From the NCBI RefSeq assembly GCF_030811555.1, contig NZ_JAUSQZ010000001.1, positions 1,612,001-1,676,000 on the forward strand: 64,000 bases of DNA, written 5' to 3'. The notes under the pieces are model-generated. The model was not told the DNA's origin, ran no database searches, and worked only from the letters and a program-made list of their open reading frames with translations. Below, one piece after another: positions 53,862 to 64,000 of the stretch (positions within the stretch are counted from its first letter, which is position 1; every line of letters begins with the position of its first letter). The stretch comes from Kineosporia succinea (lineage in GTDB: Bacteria; Actinomycetota; Actinomycetes; Actinomycetales; Kineosporiaceae). The translations under genes were made by a program, and so were the position numbers.

Positions 53862-54155
53862 TCAGGGCGAGAACACGATCTGCCCGGCGACCTCCCGCAC
53901 CCCGATCACCTCCAGGTCGGGCTGCCCGGAGCGCGAGCAACCGGTGGTCAGGTCCCAGGTGTTCAGGTGCAGCGGGCAGATCAGCACGTTCTCGTCGATC
54001 TGGGCGTCGGCCAGCGGGCCGCCGGAGTGCGGGCAGGCGGCCGGAAAGGCCTTCAGCGCCCCCGACCGCAGCCGGAAGACGGCCAGGGTGCGCCCCTGCA
54101 CCGTGTAGGCCCGGCCTTCGCCGGGCGGGATCTCGTCGACCGGACCGAGAATCAC
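53862..54155 (-). CDS. nirD: Nitrite reductase small subunit (Rieske type)
   Basis: 97 residues from GTG 54155, which overlaps the nirB stop (GTGA). A Rieske [2Fe-2S] site is present: CPHSGGPL and CPLHLNTWDLTTG (C-x-H...C-x-x-H). Enterobacterial NirD lacks these ligands, so this is the actinobacterial/plant-like version with an iron-sulphur cluster. It passes electrons in NADH-dependent nitrite reduction together with NirB. Confidence 0.92.
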   Translation of the reverse strand: MILGPVDEIPPGEGRAYTVQGRTLAVFRLRSGALKAFPAACPHSGGPLADAQIDENVLICPLHLNTWDLTTGCSRSGQPDLEVIGVREVAGQIVFSP

Positions 54156-56670
54156 GGCAACCGCCTCGGATCGGTCGCCACGGATCGCCCGGCCCGGCCC
54201 CCCAGAGCGGTGCTGCCGTCGCGCACCGGCACCTGCGGCAGCGAGATCAGGGGCAGCGCGGTGCGGAACTGGCCGGGCACGGCCGGTTCCCGGCCCTCCT
54301 TCCACGGATCGCGGTAGCCCTCGACGGTCTGCTGCATCCTCGCGTCGAGATCCGCCGCCATGCCGTCGGAATCGGCGACCACCACGTCCCTGATCCTCTC
54401 CAGACCGATGCGCGGCACGAAGGCGTAGGTGCGCTCCAGCCACTTCGCGTTCTCGCGGTAGTACTGCAGGAAGCGGCCGCTGATCGTCAGCACCTCCTCG
54501 GGGGTGTCGACGGTGACGAGCAGGTCACCCTTGCGGATGTGCGCCCCGGCCGCTCCGCCGATGTAGATCTCCCAGCGCCCGCCCTCGACCGCGACCACGC
54601 CGATGTCCTTCACCAGCGACTCGGCGCAGTTCCGGGGACAGCCGCTGACGGCCATCTTCACCTTGCCGGGCGACTCGATGCCCTGGAACCGGGTCTCGAT
54701 CGCCACGCCCAGCGCGGTGGAGTCACCCAGGCCGAAGCGGCAGAAGTCCGATCCCACACAGGTCTTCACGGTACGGAAGCTCTTGCCGTAGGCGTAGCCC
54801 GAGGGCATGTCCAGGTCGGCCCACATCTTCGGCAGGTCTTCCTTCGGCACCCCGAGCAGGTCGATGCGCTGGCCGCCGGTGAGTTTGATCATCGGCACCC
54901 GGTACTTCTCGGCCACGTCGGCGATGGTGCGCAGCTGCTCGACCGAGGTGACGCCGCCCTTCATCTGCGGCACCACCGAGAACGTGCCGTCGCGCTGGAT
55001 GTTCGCGTGCACCCGGTCGTTGATGAACCGGCCGTCGCGCTCGTCCACGAACTCCTGCGGCCACATCGTGCGCAGCAGCGAGGTCAGGCCCATCTTGCTC
55101 TTCGCGTCTTCGGTGCCGCCCGGGGCCAGGGCCGCGAACACCGCTGATACCGAGTACAGCCTCTGCTCGGTGATCGCGGTCATCAGCTCGGGTTTGGCCA
55201 GGGGGATGCCGGGGACGTAGTAGTGCTCGGCCGGATCCACGCGCATGTCGTCGCCGGCGGCCCACTCCACGATCTTCGTGACCAGCGACTTGCACGAGCC
55301 GCAGCCCTTGCCCGCACGGGTGCAGTCCATCACGGCCGGCACCGTTTTGCAGCCGTCCGCAACCGCTTTGACCAGAGCCCCCTTACTCACCCCGTTGCAG
55401 TTGCAGACCTGGGTGTCGTCGGGCAGCTCGTCCACCGAGGGTTCGGCCGCCGCGGTTCCCAGGTCGAACAGCAACCCCACTCTCTCCTCCGGCAGCGGAA
55501 GCCCGCGATCGAAGGCCTGCAGCAGGAAGGCCACCTTCTTCACGTCGCCCACGCAGGTCGCGCCGATCAGCCGGTCGTCACGGATGATCACGCTCTTGTA
55601 GACGCCCCGGCGCGGCTCGCTGAACACCACGAACTCGTCGTCGTCGCGTTCCGGGGCGGTGATGCCCATCGAGGCCACGTCGACCCCCGCGACCTTGAGC
55701 TTCGTGGTGACCCGCGAGCCGTGGTACTCCGCGTCCGAACCGGTGAGGCGAGAGGCCAGCACCCGCGCCTGCTCCCAGATCGGCGCCACCAGACCGTAGA
55801 CCTCGCCGCGGTGCTGGGCACACTCCCCCACCGCGAACACGTCCGGGTCGTCGACGGTGGCCATCGAGTCGTCCACCACGATCCCCCGCTCCACCGAGAA
55901 CCCGCTGGTGACGGCCAGATCGGTGTTGGCCCGGATGCCCGCGGCCACGACCACCAGGTCACAGGGGATCTCGGTGCCGTCTTTCAGGATCACGCCGGTG
56001 ACGTGGTCGTCGCCGGTGACGGCCGTGCTGCGGGCATTGAGCCGCACGTCGATGCCCAGCGCCTCCACCGACGTGAGCAAGCACGCGCCCCCCGCCGCGT
56101 CCAGCTGCTGGTTCATCAGATGCCCGGCCGCGTGCAGCACCTCCACGTGCACCCCGTGCGACTGCAACCCCCGGGCCGCCTCCAGCCCGAGCAGCCCGCC
56201 GCCGATCACCACGGCCTTCTCGTGGAGCCGGGCCAGACGCACGATCTCGCGGGTGTCGTCGATGGAGCGGAAGCCCAGCACCCCGTCGAGCAGCGAACCG
56301 TCGGGCCGGAACACGCCCTCCATCGGTGGGATGAACGAGCGGCTGCCGGTCGCGACGACGAGAACGTCGTAGGGGGTGGAACTTCCGTCGTCGCCGTCGA
56401 CCACCTTGGCGAACCGGTCGATGCGGGTGATCCGCACCGGCGCCCTCAGCGTGATCCCGTTCTCCTCGTACCACGACAGGTCGTTGAGGAAGATGCCCGA
56501 CTCGTCCTCCTCACCGGAGAGCACGTGCGACAGCATGATCCGGTTGTAGTTGCCGTAGGGCTCGTCCCCGAACATCGTGATGTCGAACTGGTCGGCGCCG
56601 CCGCGCTCGAGGATCTCCTCCACCGTGCGGCCGGCCGCCATCCCGTTGCCGACCACCACCAGCCGGCGCT

Positions 56671-56674
<4 letters not shown>
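54152..56674 (-). CDS. nirB: NAD(P)H nitrite reductase large subunit
   Basis: 840 residues, full length. An FAD/NAD(P)-binding region begins RRLVVVGNGMAAGRTVEEIL and includes VIGGGLLGLEAARGL. The BFD-like [2Fe-2S] domain (about 420-465) has CNCNGVSKGAL and CTRAGKGCGSC. The sirohaem/[4Fe-4S] half has CVGSDFCRFGLGDS (about 638) and VSGCPRNCAES (about 676). It reduces nitrite to ammonium in the cytoplasm. It overlaps nasA and nirD by 4 nt each. Confidence 0.96.
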
Positions 56675-59057
<2,383 letters not shown>

Positions 59058-59061
<4 letters not shown>

Positions 59062-60161
59062 GCCGGGACCGCCAGACGGTAGCCCCGTTTCACCACGGTC
59101 TGCACCAGCCCGGACACCCCCAGCGCCGCCCGCAACCGGGCCACCGCCACCTCCACCGCGTGCAGATCGGAGGCGCCGGGCAGGGCCGCGAGCAACGTGG
59201 CCCGGTCGGTCACGTGCCCCGGTCTGCGCGCCAGCTCGCGCAGGATCGCCCGGGGAGCCGGTGAGAGCACCACCGGCGAACCGCCCAGCAGAACGTCCTG
59301 CCCCCGCAGCTCCAGCGTCCCCGCCACCGTGGGCAGCACCCGCACCCGGGAGGTCGCCAGGTGATCGACCGTGGTGCGGATGAGCGCCCCGAGCCGGCTC
59401 CGGTCGGGAACCAGCGGCTCCACCCCCGCTTCCACCAGCGGACGGGCCGTCATCGCCCCGACGGCCGCCGCCACCACGTCGTCGCGCAGCGCGTAGACCA
59501 GCGGGTCGTACAGCCCGAGCCGCGCCGACGCGTCCAGAAACGCCTGGGCGCCGGGCGCACTCGTGAAGACCACCGCGTCCACCGTGCGGTTGCAGGTGGC
59601 CTCGATCGACCGCTCCACCGCCACCGGATCGGGCGCCGGGCCCCAGCGGTACACCGGCACCGGAATCACCTCGGCCCCCGCCTCACGCAACCGCGCGATG
59701 GCCACCTCGTCGGTGTTGCCGTGCAGCTGGATCGCCACCCGGCGCCCGGCGACCCCCTGCGCGATGAGCGCCTCGACCACCTCGGAGGTGGTCTCCGAGG
59801 CCGCCGACCAGTTCTCGATCAGCCCGGCCGCCCGGATCGCGCCGCGCGCCTTGGGACCCCGCGCCATGATCCGGCTCTCGGCCAGCACCTCGAGCAGGTG
59901 CGGCGCCAGACCCACCGCGTCGGCGGTCTCGACCCAGCCGCGGAAGCCGATGGCCGTGGTCACGATCACCGCGTCGGGCGGGGTGCGCACGACTTTCGTG
60001 GTGGCGTCGATCAATTCGTCATCCTCCTCGAGCGGCAGGAACCGCAGGGTGGGAGCCTGGAGCACACTGGCGCCGCGCCGGGTGAAGTTCGCGGCCAGTT
60101 CATCGGCCCGCCGGTCACAGGTGAGCAGGACGGAGAATCCGCGCAGGGCCTCGGTGGCCAT
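59058..60161 (-). CDS. nnaR: HemD-like / winged-helix regulator of nitrate assimilation (NnaR type)
   Basis: 367 residues from ATG 60161 (GGGAGG 9 nt upstream). Residues 1-260 form a uroporphyrinogen-III synthase-like domain (GFSVLLTCDRRADELAANFTRRGASVLQAPTLRFLPL, VIVTTAIGFRGWVE, RVAIQLHGN, VVFTSAPGAQAFLDAS). Residues 270-367 are an OmpR-type winged helix (VVLSPAPRAILRELARRPGHVTDRATLLAALPGASDLHAVEVAVARLRAALG...VVKRGYRLAVPA). This is the architecture of Streptomyces NnaR, which controls nitrate genes with GlnR. It sits between narK and nasA. It could also make sirohaem precursor for NirB, but regulation is more likely. Confidence 0.9.
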
Positions 60162-60196
60162 GGATCCGCACCTCCCGAGGTGGATGTGCTCGTATT

Positions 60197-61549
60197 CTAA
60201 ACTCCTTGTGCTGCAAGCGAACTGCCTCGCCGGACATAGCGCACCCAGGTAACGACCAGAAGAACCACGAAGAAGACGAGGTAAAATCTGAGCGCGGGCT
60301 GGATGGTGCCGGACTCCGATTTCGACCAGGCGTAGCAGATCGGAACGAGGAATCCGCCGAACGCCCCGACCGAGCTGATCACCCCGAGCGCCCCGGCCGC
60401 CTCCCGGCGCATCTGCAGCATGGTCTCCGGAGACCCGCCGTCCGCCTGGCCTTTCAGCTGGAAGATGCGCGAGATCATCCGGTAGGTCGAGCCGTTGCCG
60501 ATGCCGGTGGCGACGAACAGGAACATGAAGCTGACGAAGAAGACGCCCAGGTTCTGGTGCTGCACCGACCACAGCGCGGCGAACGCCCCCACGGCCAGAC
60601 CGGCGAAACTGACCATGGTGATCTTGGCCCCGCCGATCGAGTCGGAGAGCCGGCCTCCCAGCGGCCGGGCCAGCGAGCCGATGCCCGCCCCGAGGAAGGC
60701 CCAGGTCAGGGCGATGTCCTGACGGTCGAACACGGCCGTGAGCAGGGTCGGGAAGGCCGAGGAGTAACCGATGAACGAGCCGAACGTGCCGATGTAGAGC
60801 AGCGACATGACCCAGGTGTCGGGGTGGCGCAGCGAGCGCCAGACCGGCTTGGGGTCGGCCTTGGCCTCGCTCAGGTTGTCCATGAACAGGAAGGCGCAGA
60901 CGGCGGCGATCACGGCCAGCGGAATGTACATGAGACCGGCGTAGGCCAGCACCAGGCCACCGCCGAGCACGATCACCTGCGGCACGACCTTCTGCACCAC
61001 GGCCACGCCGAGGTTGCCGCCGGCCGCGTTCAGCCCGAGCGCGAAGCCCTTCTCCCTCTCCGGGTAGAAGAACGAGATGTTGGCCATGCTGGAGGCGAAG
61101 TTGCCGCCGCCCAGACCGGCCGTGGCCGCGACCAGAAGCAGCGTGCCGTAACCGATCTCGGGGCGCTCGACCGCCCAGGCCAGACCGGCGCAGGGAATGA
61201 TCAGGAGCAGCGCCGAGGCGATGGTCCAGTTGCGGCCGCCGAACTTCGGCACCGCGAACGTGTAGGGCAGGCGCAGCACGGCGCCCACGCCGCTGGGGAC
61301 CGCGGTGAGCCAGAGGGTCTGGCTGGTGGTGAGGTTCCAGCCGACGTCGTCGAGGCGCACCACGACGATGCTCCAGAGCAGCCACACCGAGAACCCGATG
61401 TGCTCGGCGAAGATCGACCAGATCAGGTTGCGGCGGGCGATCGGCCGGCCGGTCTCGCGCCAGAAGTCCGGGTCCTCCGGGTCCCAGTGGTCGATCCAGC
61501 GCCCTTTCGCGGTCTGGGTGGCGGGTGGCGTCAGGACGGTCTCGGCCAT
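60197..61549 (-). CDS. narK: NarK-type nitrate/nitrite transporter
   Basis: 450 residues with 12 membrane helices of the nitrate/nitrite porter family. The nitrate-signature-like segments are GLGGGNFASSMANISFFYPEREKGFALGLNAAGGNLGVA and GIGNGSTYRMISRIF. The N-terminal cytoplasmic stretch (GRWIDHWDPEDPDFWRETGRPIARRNL) is typical of actinobacterial NarK. It heads the nitrate gene cluster, 35 nt before nnaR, and imports nitrate for NasA. Confidence 0.94.
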   Translation of the reverse strand: MAETVLTPPATQTAKGRWIDHWDPEDPDFWRETGRPIARRNLIWSIFAEHIGFSVWLLWSIVVVRLDDVGWNLTTSQTLWLTAVPSGVGAVLRLPYTFAVPKFGGRNWTIASALLLIIPCAGLAWAVERPEIGYGTLLLVAATAGLGGGNFASSMANISFFYPEREKGFALGLNAAGGNLGVAVVQKVVPQVIVLGGGLVLAYAGLMYIPLAVIAAVCAFLFMDNLSEAKADPKPVWRSLRHPDTWVMSLLYIGTFGSFIGYSSAFPTLLTAVFDRQDIALTWAFLGAGIGSLARPLGGRLSDSIGGAKITMVSFAGLAVGAFAALWSVQHQNLGVFFVSFMFLFVATGIGNGSTYRMISRIFQLKGQADGGSPETMLQMRREAAGALGVISSVGAFGGFLVPICYAWSKSESGTIQPALRFYLVFFVVLLVVTWVRYVRRGSSLAAQGV

Positions 61550-61571
61550 CGGGATGCTCCTCGGCGTGGGT

Positions 61572-61647
61572 CCGGGTAACGCGCGGTCGACGTGTCGTCG
61601 ACGCTAAGGAACGCGTGTTACCCGGCCACACCGCCGTCATTACCCGG
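61572..61647. promoter_or_regulatory. Candidate nitrogen-control sites: three CCGGGTAA copies before narK
   Basis: CCGGGTAAC at 61572-61580 pairs as an inverted repeat with GTTACCCGG at 61617-61625, and a third copy ATTACCCGG lies at 61639-61647, all within 100 bp of the narK start. Canonical GlnR boxes (GTNAC-N6-GAAAC) are not seen. These may be NnaR or another nitrate regulator's sites. Confidence 0.4.
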
Positions 61648-61657
61648 CAGCTACGTT

Positions 61658-61690
61658 GTCCTCACAAGGGCGCGGGGACGTTGTGAGGAC
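61658..61690. terminator. Hairpin downstream of the beta-lactamase gene
   Basis: GTCCTCACAA (61658-61667) and TTGTGAGGAC (61681-61690) form a 10-bp perfect stem with a 13-nt loop, 4 nt beyond the stop of the leftward beta-lactamase gene. No U-tract follows in either direction. Confidence 0.6.
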
Positions 61691-61694
61691 GTGT

Positions 61695-62750
61695 TCACAG
61701 AGCCTTCAGAACCGCCCGGGTCGCCTCTTCGATCAGCTTCTCGTGCCGTTCCGCGTTCTTGCTGTCGCGGCCGGTCAGGATGCTCAGCACGATCGGAGCC
61801 CGGTTTCGGGTGGGGTAGATGAGCCCGACGTCGTTCATCGTGCCGTAGTTCGCGGTGCCGGTCTTGTCCGCGACCTTCCACCCCTTGGCCACGCCCGCCC
61901 GGATCCGGTTGTCGCCGGTGGTGCTGCCGAGCAGCCACTCCCGCAGCTGGTTACGCGACACCTCGTCGAGGTACTCGCCACCCAGCAGCGCGAGGTAGCT
62001 GTTGCCCAGATTGCGCGGCGTGCTGGTGTCACGCTTGTCGCCCGGGGTGACGCTGTTCAGGGCGGGTTCGGTGCGGTCGAGCCGGGTGACCTCGTCGCCC
62101 AGGGTGCGCACGAACCTCGTGACGCCCAGGGGCCCACCGACCTGCTGCAGGACGAGGTTCGACGCGGTGTTGTCGCTGTACCGCAGGGCCGCCGCGCAGA
62201 GGTCGCCGAGGCTCATCGAGGTGCGCGACTGGGTGATCGGCGAGTTGGGCACCAGGTCGGCGCGGCCGTACCGGATCACCTTCGACAGGCCGTCGGTGCC
62301 GTTCTTCTTCAGCAGCGCCCCCACGGCCAGCACCTTGAAGGTCGAGGCCATGGCGAAGCGGTCGTCGGCGTGGTGGGTCAGGCTCCTGCCCGAGCCGGTG
62401 TCGAGGGCGTAGAGGCCGAGGCGGGTGTCGTAGGTCTTCTCCAGGGCGGCGAAGGTGTCGGTGACGGAGGACGTGGTGGTGTCCTCGGCGGTCTCGTCCG
62501 GCGCGGACACGGCTTCCGAAGGGCCGGCGGTCGGGTCACCGCCGGGTTCCGGGCTCTCGGTCGCGTCGGCCTGAACGGTGGACGTCGTGGTCGCCGGAGA
62601 CGGTGAGGTCACCGGAGTCGGCGCCGCGGCGGTACCGGCACTCGACGACCCCCCGCAGGCACTGAGCCCGAGGCCCGCCAGCCCCAGGAGACCGACCAGG
62701 CTTCGGCGGGTCAGCGACGCACGGTGATCGTTCAACTCCGGATTCGACAC
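61695..62750 (-). CDS. Class A beta-lactamase-like lipoprotein
   Basis: 351 residues. The signal LTRRSLVGLLGLAGLGLSAC has a twin-arginine-like start and a lipobox with Cys32, so the protein may be a Tat-exported lipoprotein. A Pro/Thr/Ser linker (33-95) follows. The catalytic domain has STFK (Ser136/Lys139), SDN (192-194), the Glu of the omega loop in RTEPALN (Glu228) and KTGT (296-299): all class A motifs. It should hydrolyse penicillins or related beta-lactams outside the membrane. The gene starts 9 nt after the FAD-oxidase stop. Confidence 0.93.
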   Translation of the reverse strand: MSNPELNDHRASLTRRSLVGLLGLAGLGLSACGGSSSAGTAAAPTPVTSPSPATTTSTVQADATESPEPGGDPTAGPSEAVSAPDETAEDTTTSSVTDTFAALEKTYDTRLGLYALDTGSGRSLTHHADDRFAMASTFKVLAVGALLKKNGTDGLSKVIRYGRADLVPNSPITQSRTSMSLGDLCAAALRYSDNTASNLVLQQVGGPLGVTRFVRTLGDEVTRLDRTEPALNSVTPGDKRDTSTPRNLGNSYLALLGGEYLDEVSRNQLREWLLGSTTGDNRIRAGVAKGWKVADKTGTANYGTMNDVGLIYPTRNRAPIVLSILTGRDSKNAERHEKLIEEATRAVLKAL

Positions 62751-62759
62751 AGGGGCACC

Positions 62760-64000
62760 CTACGGTGTGCCCGCCCGCGGGAGGGGGATGCCCCGGAAGA
62801 CGTTGTGCGGGTCGTACTTTGCCTTGGCCTCGAGGAGGCGGGCGGCGTCCGGGCCCCAGGCCCGCTCGATCTGGTCGGTGTCGTCGGGACCCAGCACGTT
62901 CGGATAGCCCCCGGGCAGGGCGTGCCCGGCCAGGGCTTCCCCGAGGTCGCGCGACCAGCCGAGGTGGGACTCTGCGGGCTCCCGCCAGCTCGTGATCAGC
63001 TCGAGCATCAGGTGCGGCGCGCGCTGCCCGAAGGCCGAGGGCAGGACCGGCCGCGTGGCCCGGCCGTGGAAGTGGTGCATCCCGAACGCGGCACCCGGCG
63101 GGGCGGACGACCCCGCCTCCACCAGCAGCCCGATCACCTCCGGGGTCAGCGCGGGCAGGTTGCGGGTGCGCAGGTGCCAGGAGCGTCCGTCGGCGGGGAA
63201 GAGCTCGTCGGTCGCGCGCAGCGTCTCGGTCAGCGGCAGGCTCGCCACCTGCGAGACCAGCGGCGTGCCCCAGCCCTCGACGACGCGCACCCAGTGCCTT
63301 CCCTCCGGGGCCGGGCCCACCCAGGTCGGGTTGGCCGCGATCACCCGGGCGCCGTCGGGCCCGGTGAGCGAGCCGACCTGAACCGCCAGCTCGTCCGGGA
63401 CGTCCGCCAGCACCGACGCCCAGGCGTGCAGCACCTGGTGCGCCTGGGCCCAGGGAAACAGGATCGCCCCCGTCAGCGCCGTCGCGAACGGCCGCAGCCG
63501 CAGGTGCAGCTCCGTCACCACCCCGAAGTTGCCGCCACCCCCGCGCAGGGCCCGGAGCAGGTCGTCCGGCGCCGTCACGGTGCTCCCGTCGGCCAGCACC
63601 ACCTGCGCGCCCACGATCTGGTCGCAGGCCAGCCCGGCCGAACCGAGCTGCGGCCCGTAACCCCCACCCAGAGCCAGCCCGGCCATCCCCACCGACCCGG
63701 ACGTCCCCGTCACCACCGTCTGCCCGGCGGTGACCGCGGCCTCCATCACGTCGAGCGAGGTCGCTCCCCCACCGACGTGCGCCACGTCCCCGCTGACGGC
63801 GACCCGGTTCATCGGCGACAGGTCGATGACGACACCGCCCTCGCGCACCGCCCGCCCCGCCCAGTCGTGACCGCCGCCGCGCACCGAGAGCGGGAGACCC
63901 GCGTCCACCGTTCGTCTCACCACCGCCGCAACCTGCTCTTTCGTACCGCACCGGACAATCTCGGCGGGCACTGTGGTGATTCCCCCGTTCCACAGCTTCA
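62760..64000 (-). CDS. FAD-binding oxidoreductase, BBE-type (5' end outside window)
   Basis: The frame continues past the right edge: before GTG 63971 it reads KLWNGGITT, which fits the usual family start, so this is a truncated gene and not a start at 63971. Motifs are PLSVRGGGHDWAGRAV (His for 8-alpha FAD linkage), GHV-like VAHVGGGATSLDVMEAA, TGTSGSVGMAGLALGGGYG, LLRALRGGGGNFGVVTELHLRLRPF, and the BBE end KAKYDPHNVFRGIPL. The second FAD-linking Cys is absent from the GSVGMAG-type loop (it reads Gly-Met-Ala), so it is likely mono-covalent. Substrate unknown. Confidence 0.88.
   Translation of the reverse strand, partial: KLWNGGITTVPAEIVRCGTKEQVAAVVRRTVDAGLPLSVRGGGHDWAGRAVREGGVVIDLSPMNRVAVSGDVAHVGGGATSLDVMEAAVTAGQTVVTGTSGSVGMAGLALGGGYGPQLGSAGLACDQIVGAQVVLADGSTVTAPDDLLRALRGGGGNFGVVTELHLRLRPFATALTGAILFPWAQAHQVLHAWASVLADVPDELAVQVGSLTGPDGARVIAANPTWVGPAPEGRHWVRVVEGWGTPLVSQVASLPLTETLRATDELFPADGRSWHLRTRNLPALTPEVIGLLVEAGSSAPPGAAFGMHHFHGRATRPVLPSAFGQRAPHLMLELITSWREPAESHLGWSRDLGEALAGHALPGGYPNVLGPDDTDQIERAWGPDAARLLEAKAKYDPHNVFRGIPLPRAGTP

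Noticed and set aside
61550-61694. GlnR binding site upstream of narK
   Set aside because: No GTNAC-N6-GAAAC arrangement could be found; only GTAAC-like halves are present, so they are reported as an unassigned motif.

Overview
This is a 64 kb piece of a high-GC actinomycete chromosome. Supporting signs are the strong G/C third-position bias, GTG starts, many 1-4 nt gene overlaps, a complete conservon (CvnA-D plus two P450s), F420-type oxidoreductases, GAF-ANTAR proteins and a HemD-winged-helix nitrate regulator of the Streptomyces NnaR type. The genus cannot be fixed from sequence alone; a Kineosporia-like soil or plant actinomycete would fit. I see no rRNA, tRNA, CRISPR array, phage or insertion sequence. 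The window cuts a gene at each end.

Layout. (1) 1-1022: the tail of a flavin-dependent LLM oxidoreductase and an F420/NADP-reductase-like protein. (2) 1.1-11.7 kb: a complete non-phosphorylating L-fucose catabolic locus. A mutarotase-GntR pair reads right. A leftward operon encodes 2,4-diketo-3-deoxy-fuconate hydrolase, fuconate dehydratase, SDR dehydrogenase, sugar ABC importer (no ATPase), aldo/keto reductase, fuconolactonase and GH29 fucosidase. A shared palindromic motif (CATCSGATG) lies before both units. (3) 12.7-15.5 kb: three ANTAR proteins behind an unknown small protein. (4) 15.6-19.7 kb: short UvrA-like ABC protein, hexapeptide acyltransferase and APH-family kinase. (5) 20-25.9 kb: secreted polysaccharide functions: a mini chitin-binding protein, a DUF305-like lipoprotein without its histidine pairs next to a copper LPMO, a PL11 rhamnogalacturonan lyase, and a one-polypeptide sigma / zinc anti-sigma / membrane / DUF1566 protein. 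(6) 25.9-31.3 kb: a conservon with CYP154-like and ExxR-less CYP157-like P450s. (7) 31.5-33.9 kb: S4 RNA-binding protein, the remnant of a chemoreceptor gene, and an intact chemoreceptor. (8) 34.2-42.4 kb: L-arabinose utilisation (araD, araA, ChvE/MmsAB-type importer, LacI regulator) without ribulokinase, with two LacI-type operators. (9) 42.6-47.9 kb: SMR guanidinium exporter under a guanidine-III riboswitch, ribokinase, MFS/LysR divergent pair, LLM and F420-type enzymes. (10) 48-53.8 kb: two CNNM/CorC-type membrane proteins preceded by a possible 26-codon leader, a low-molecular-weight tyrosine phosphatase, a fructosamine-kinase-like protein, a YdcF-like protein and paired NarL-like regulators with degenerate receivers. 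(11) 53.9-61.5 kb: nitrate assimilation (narK, nnaR-like, nasA-like, nirB, nirD). (12) 61.7-64 kb: class A beta-lactamase lipoprotein and a truncated BBE-type FAD oxidase.

The genes describe a saprophyte that breaks down plant and fungal polymers (fucosides, pectin, chitin, arabinose), assimilates nitrate, and carries many membrane-linked signalling modules. The most interesting items are the sigma/anti-sigma/sensor fusion, the guanidine-III riboswitch on the SMR gene, the histidine-less DUF305 protein paired with an LPMO, the CYP157/CYP154 conservon, the chemoreceptor remnant, and the predicted fucose operators.
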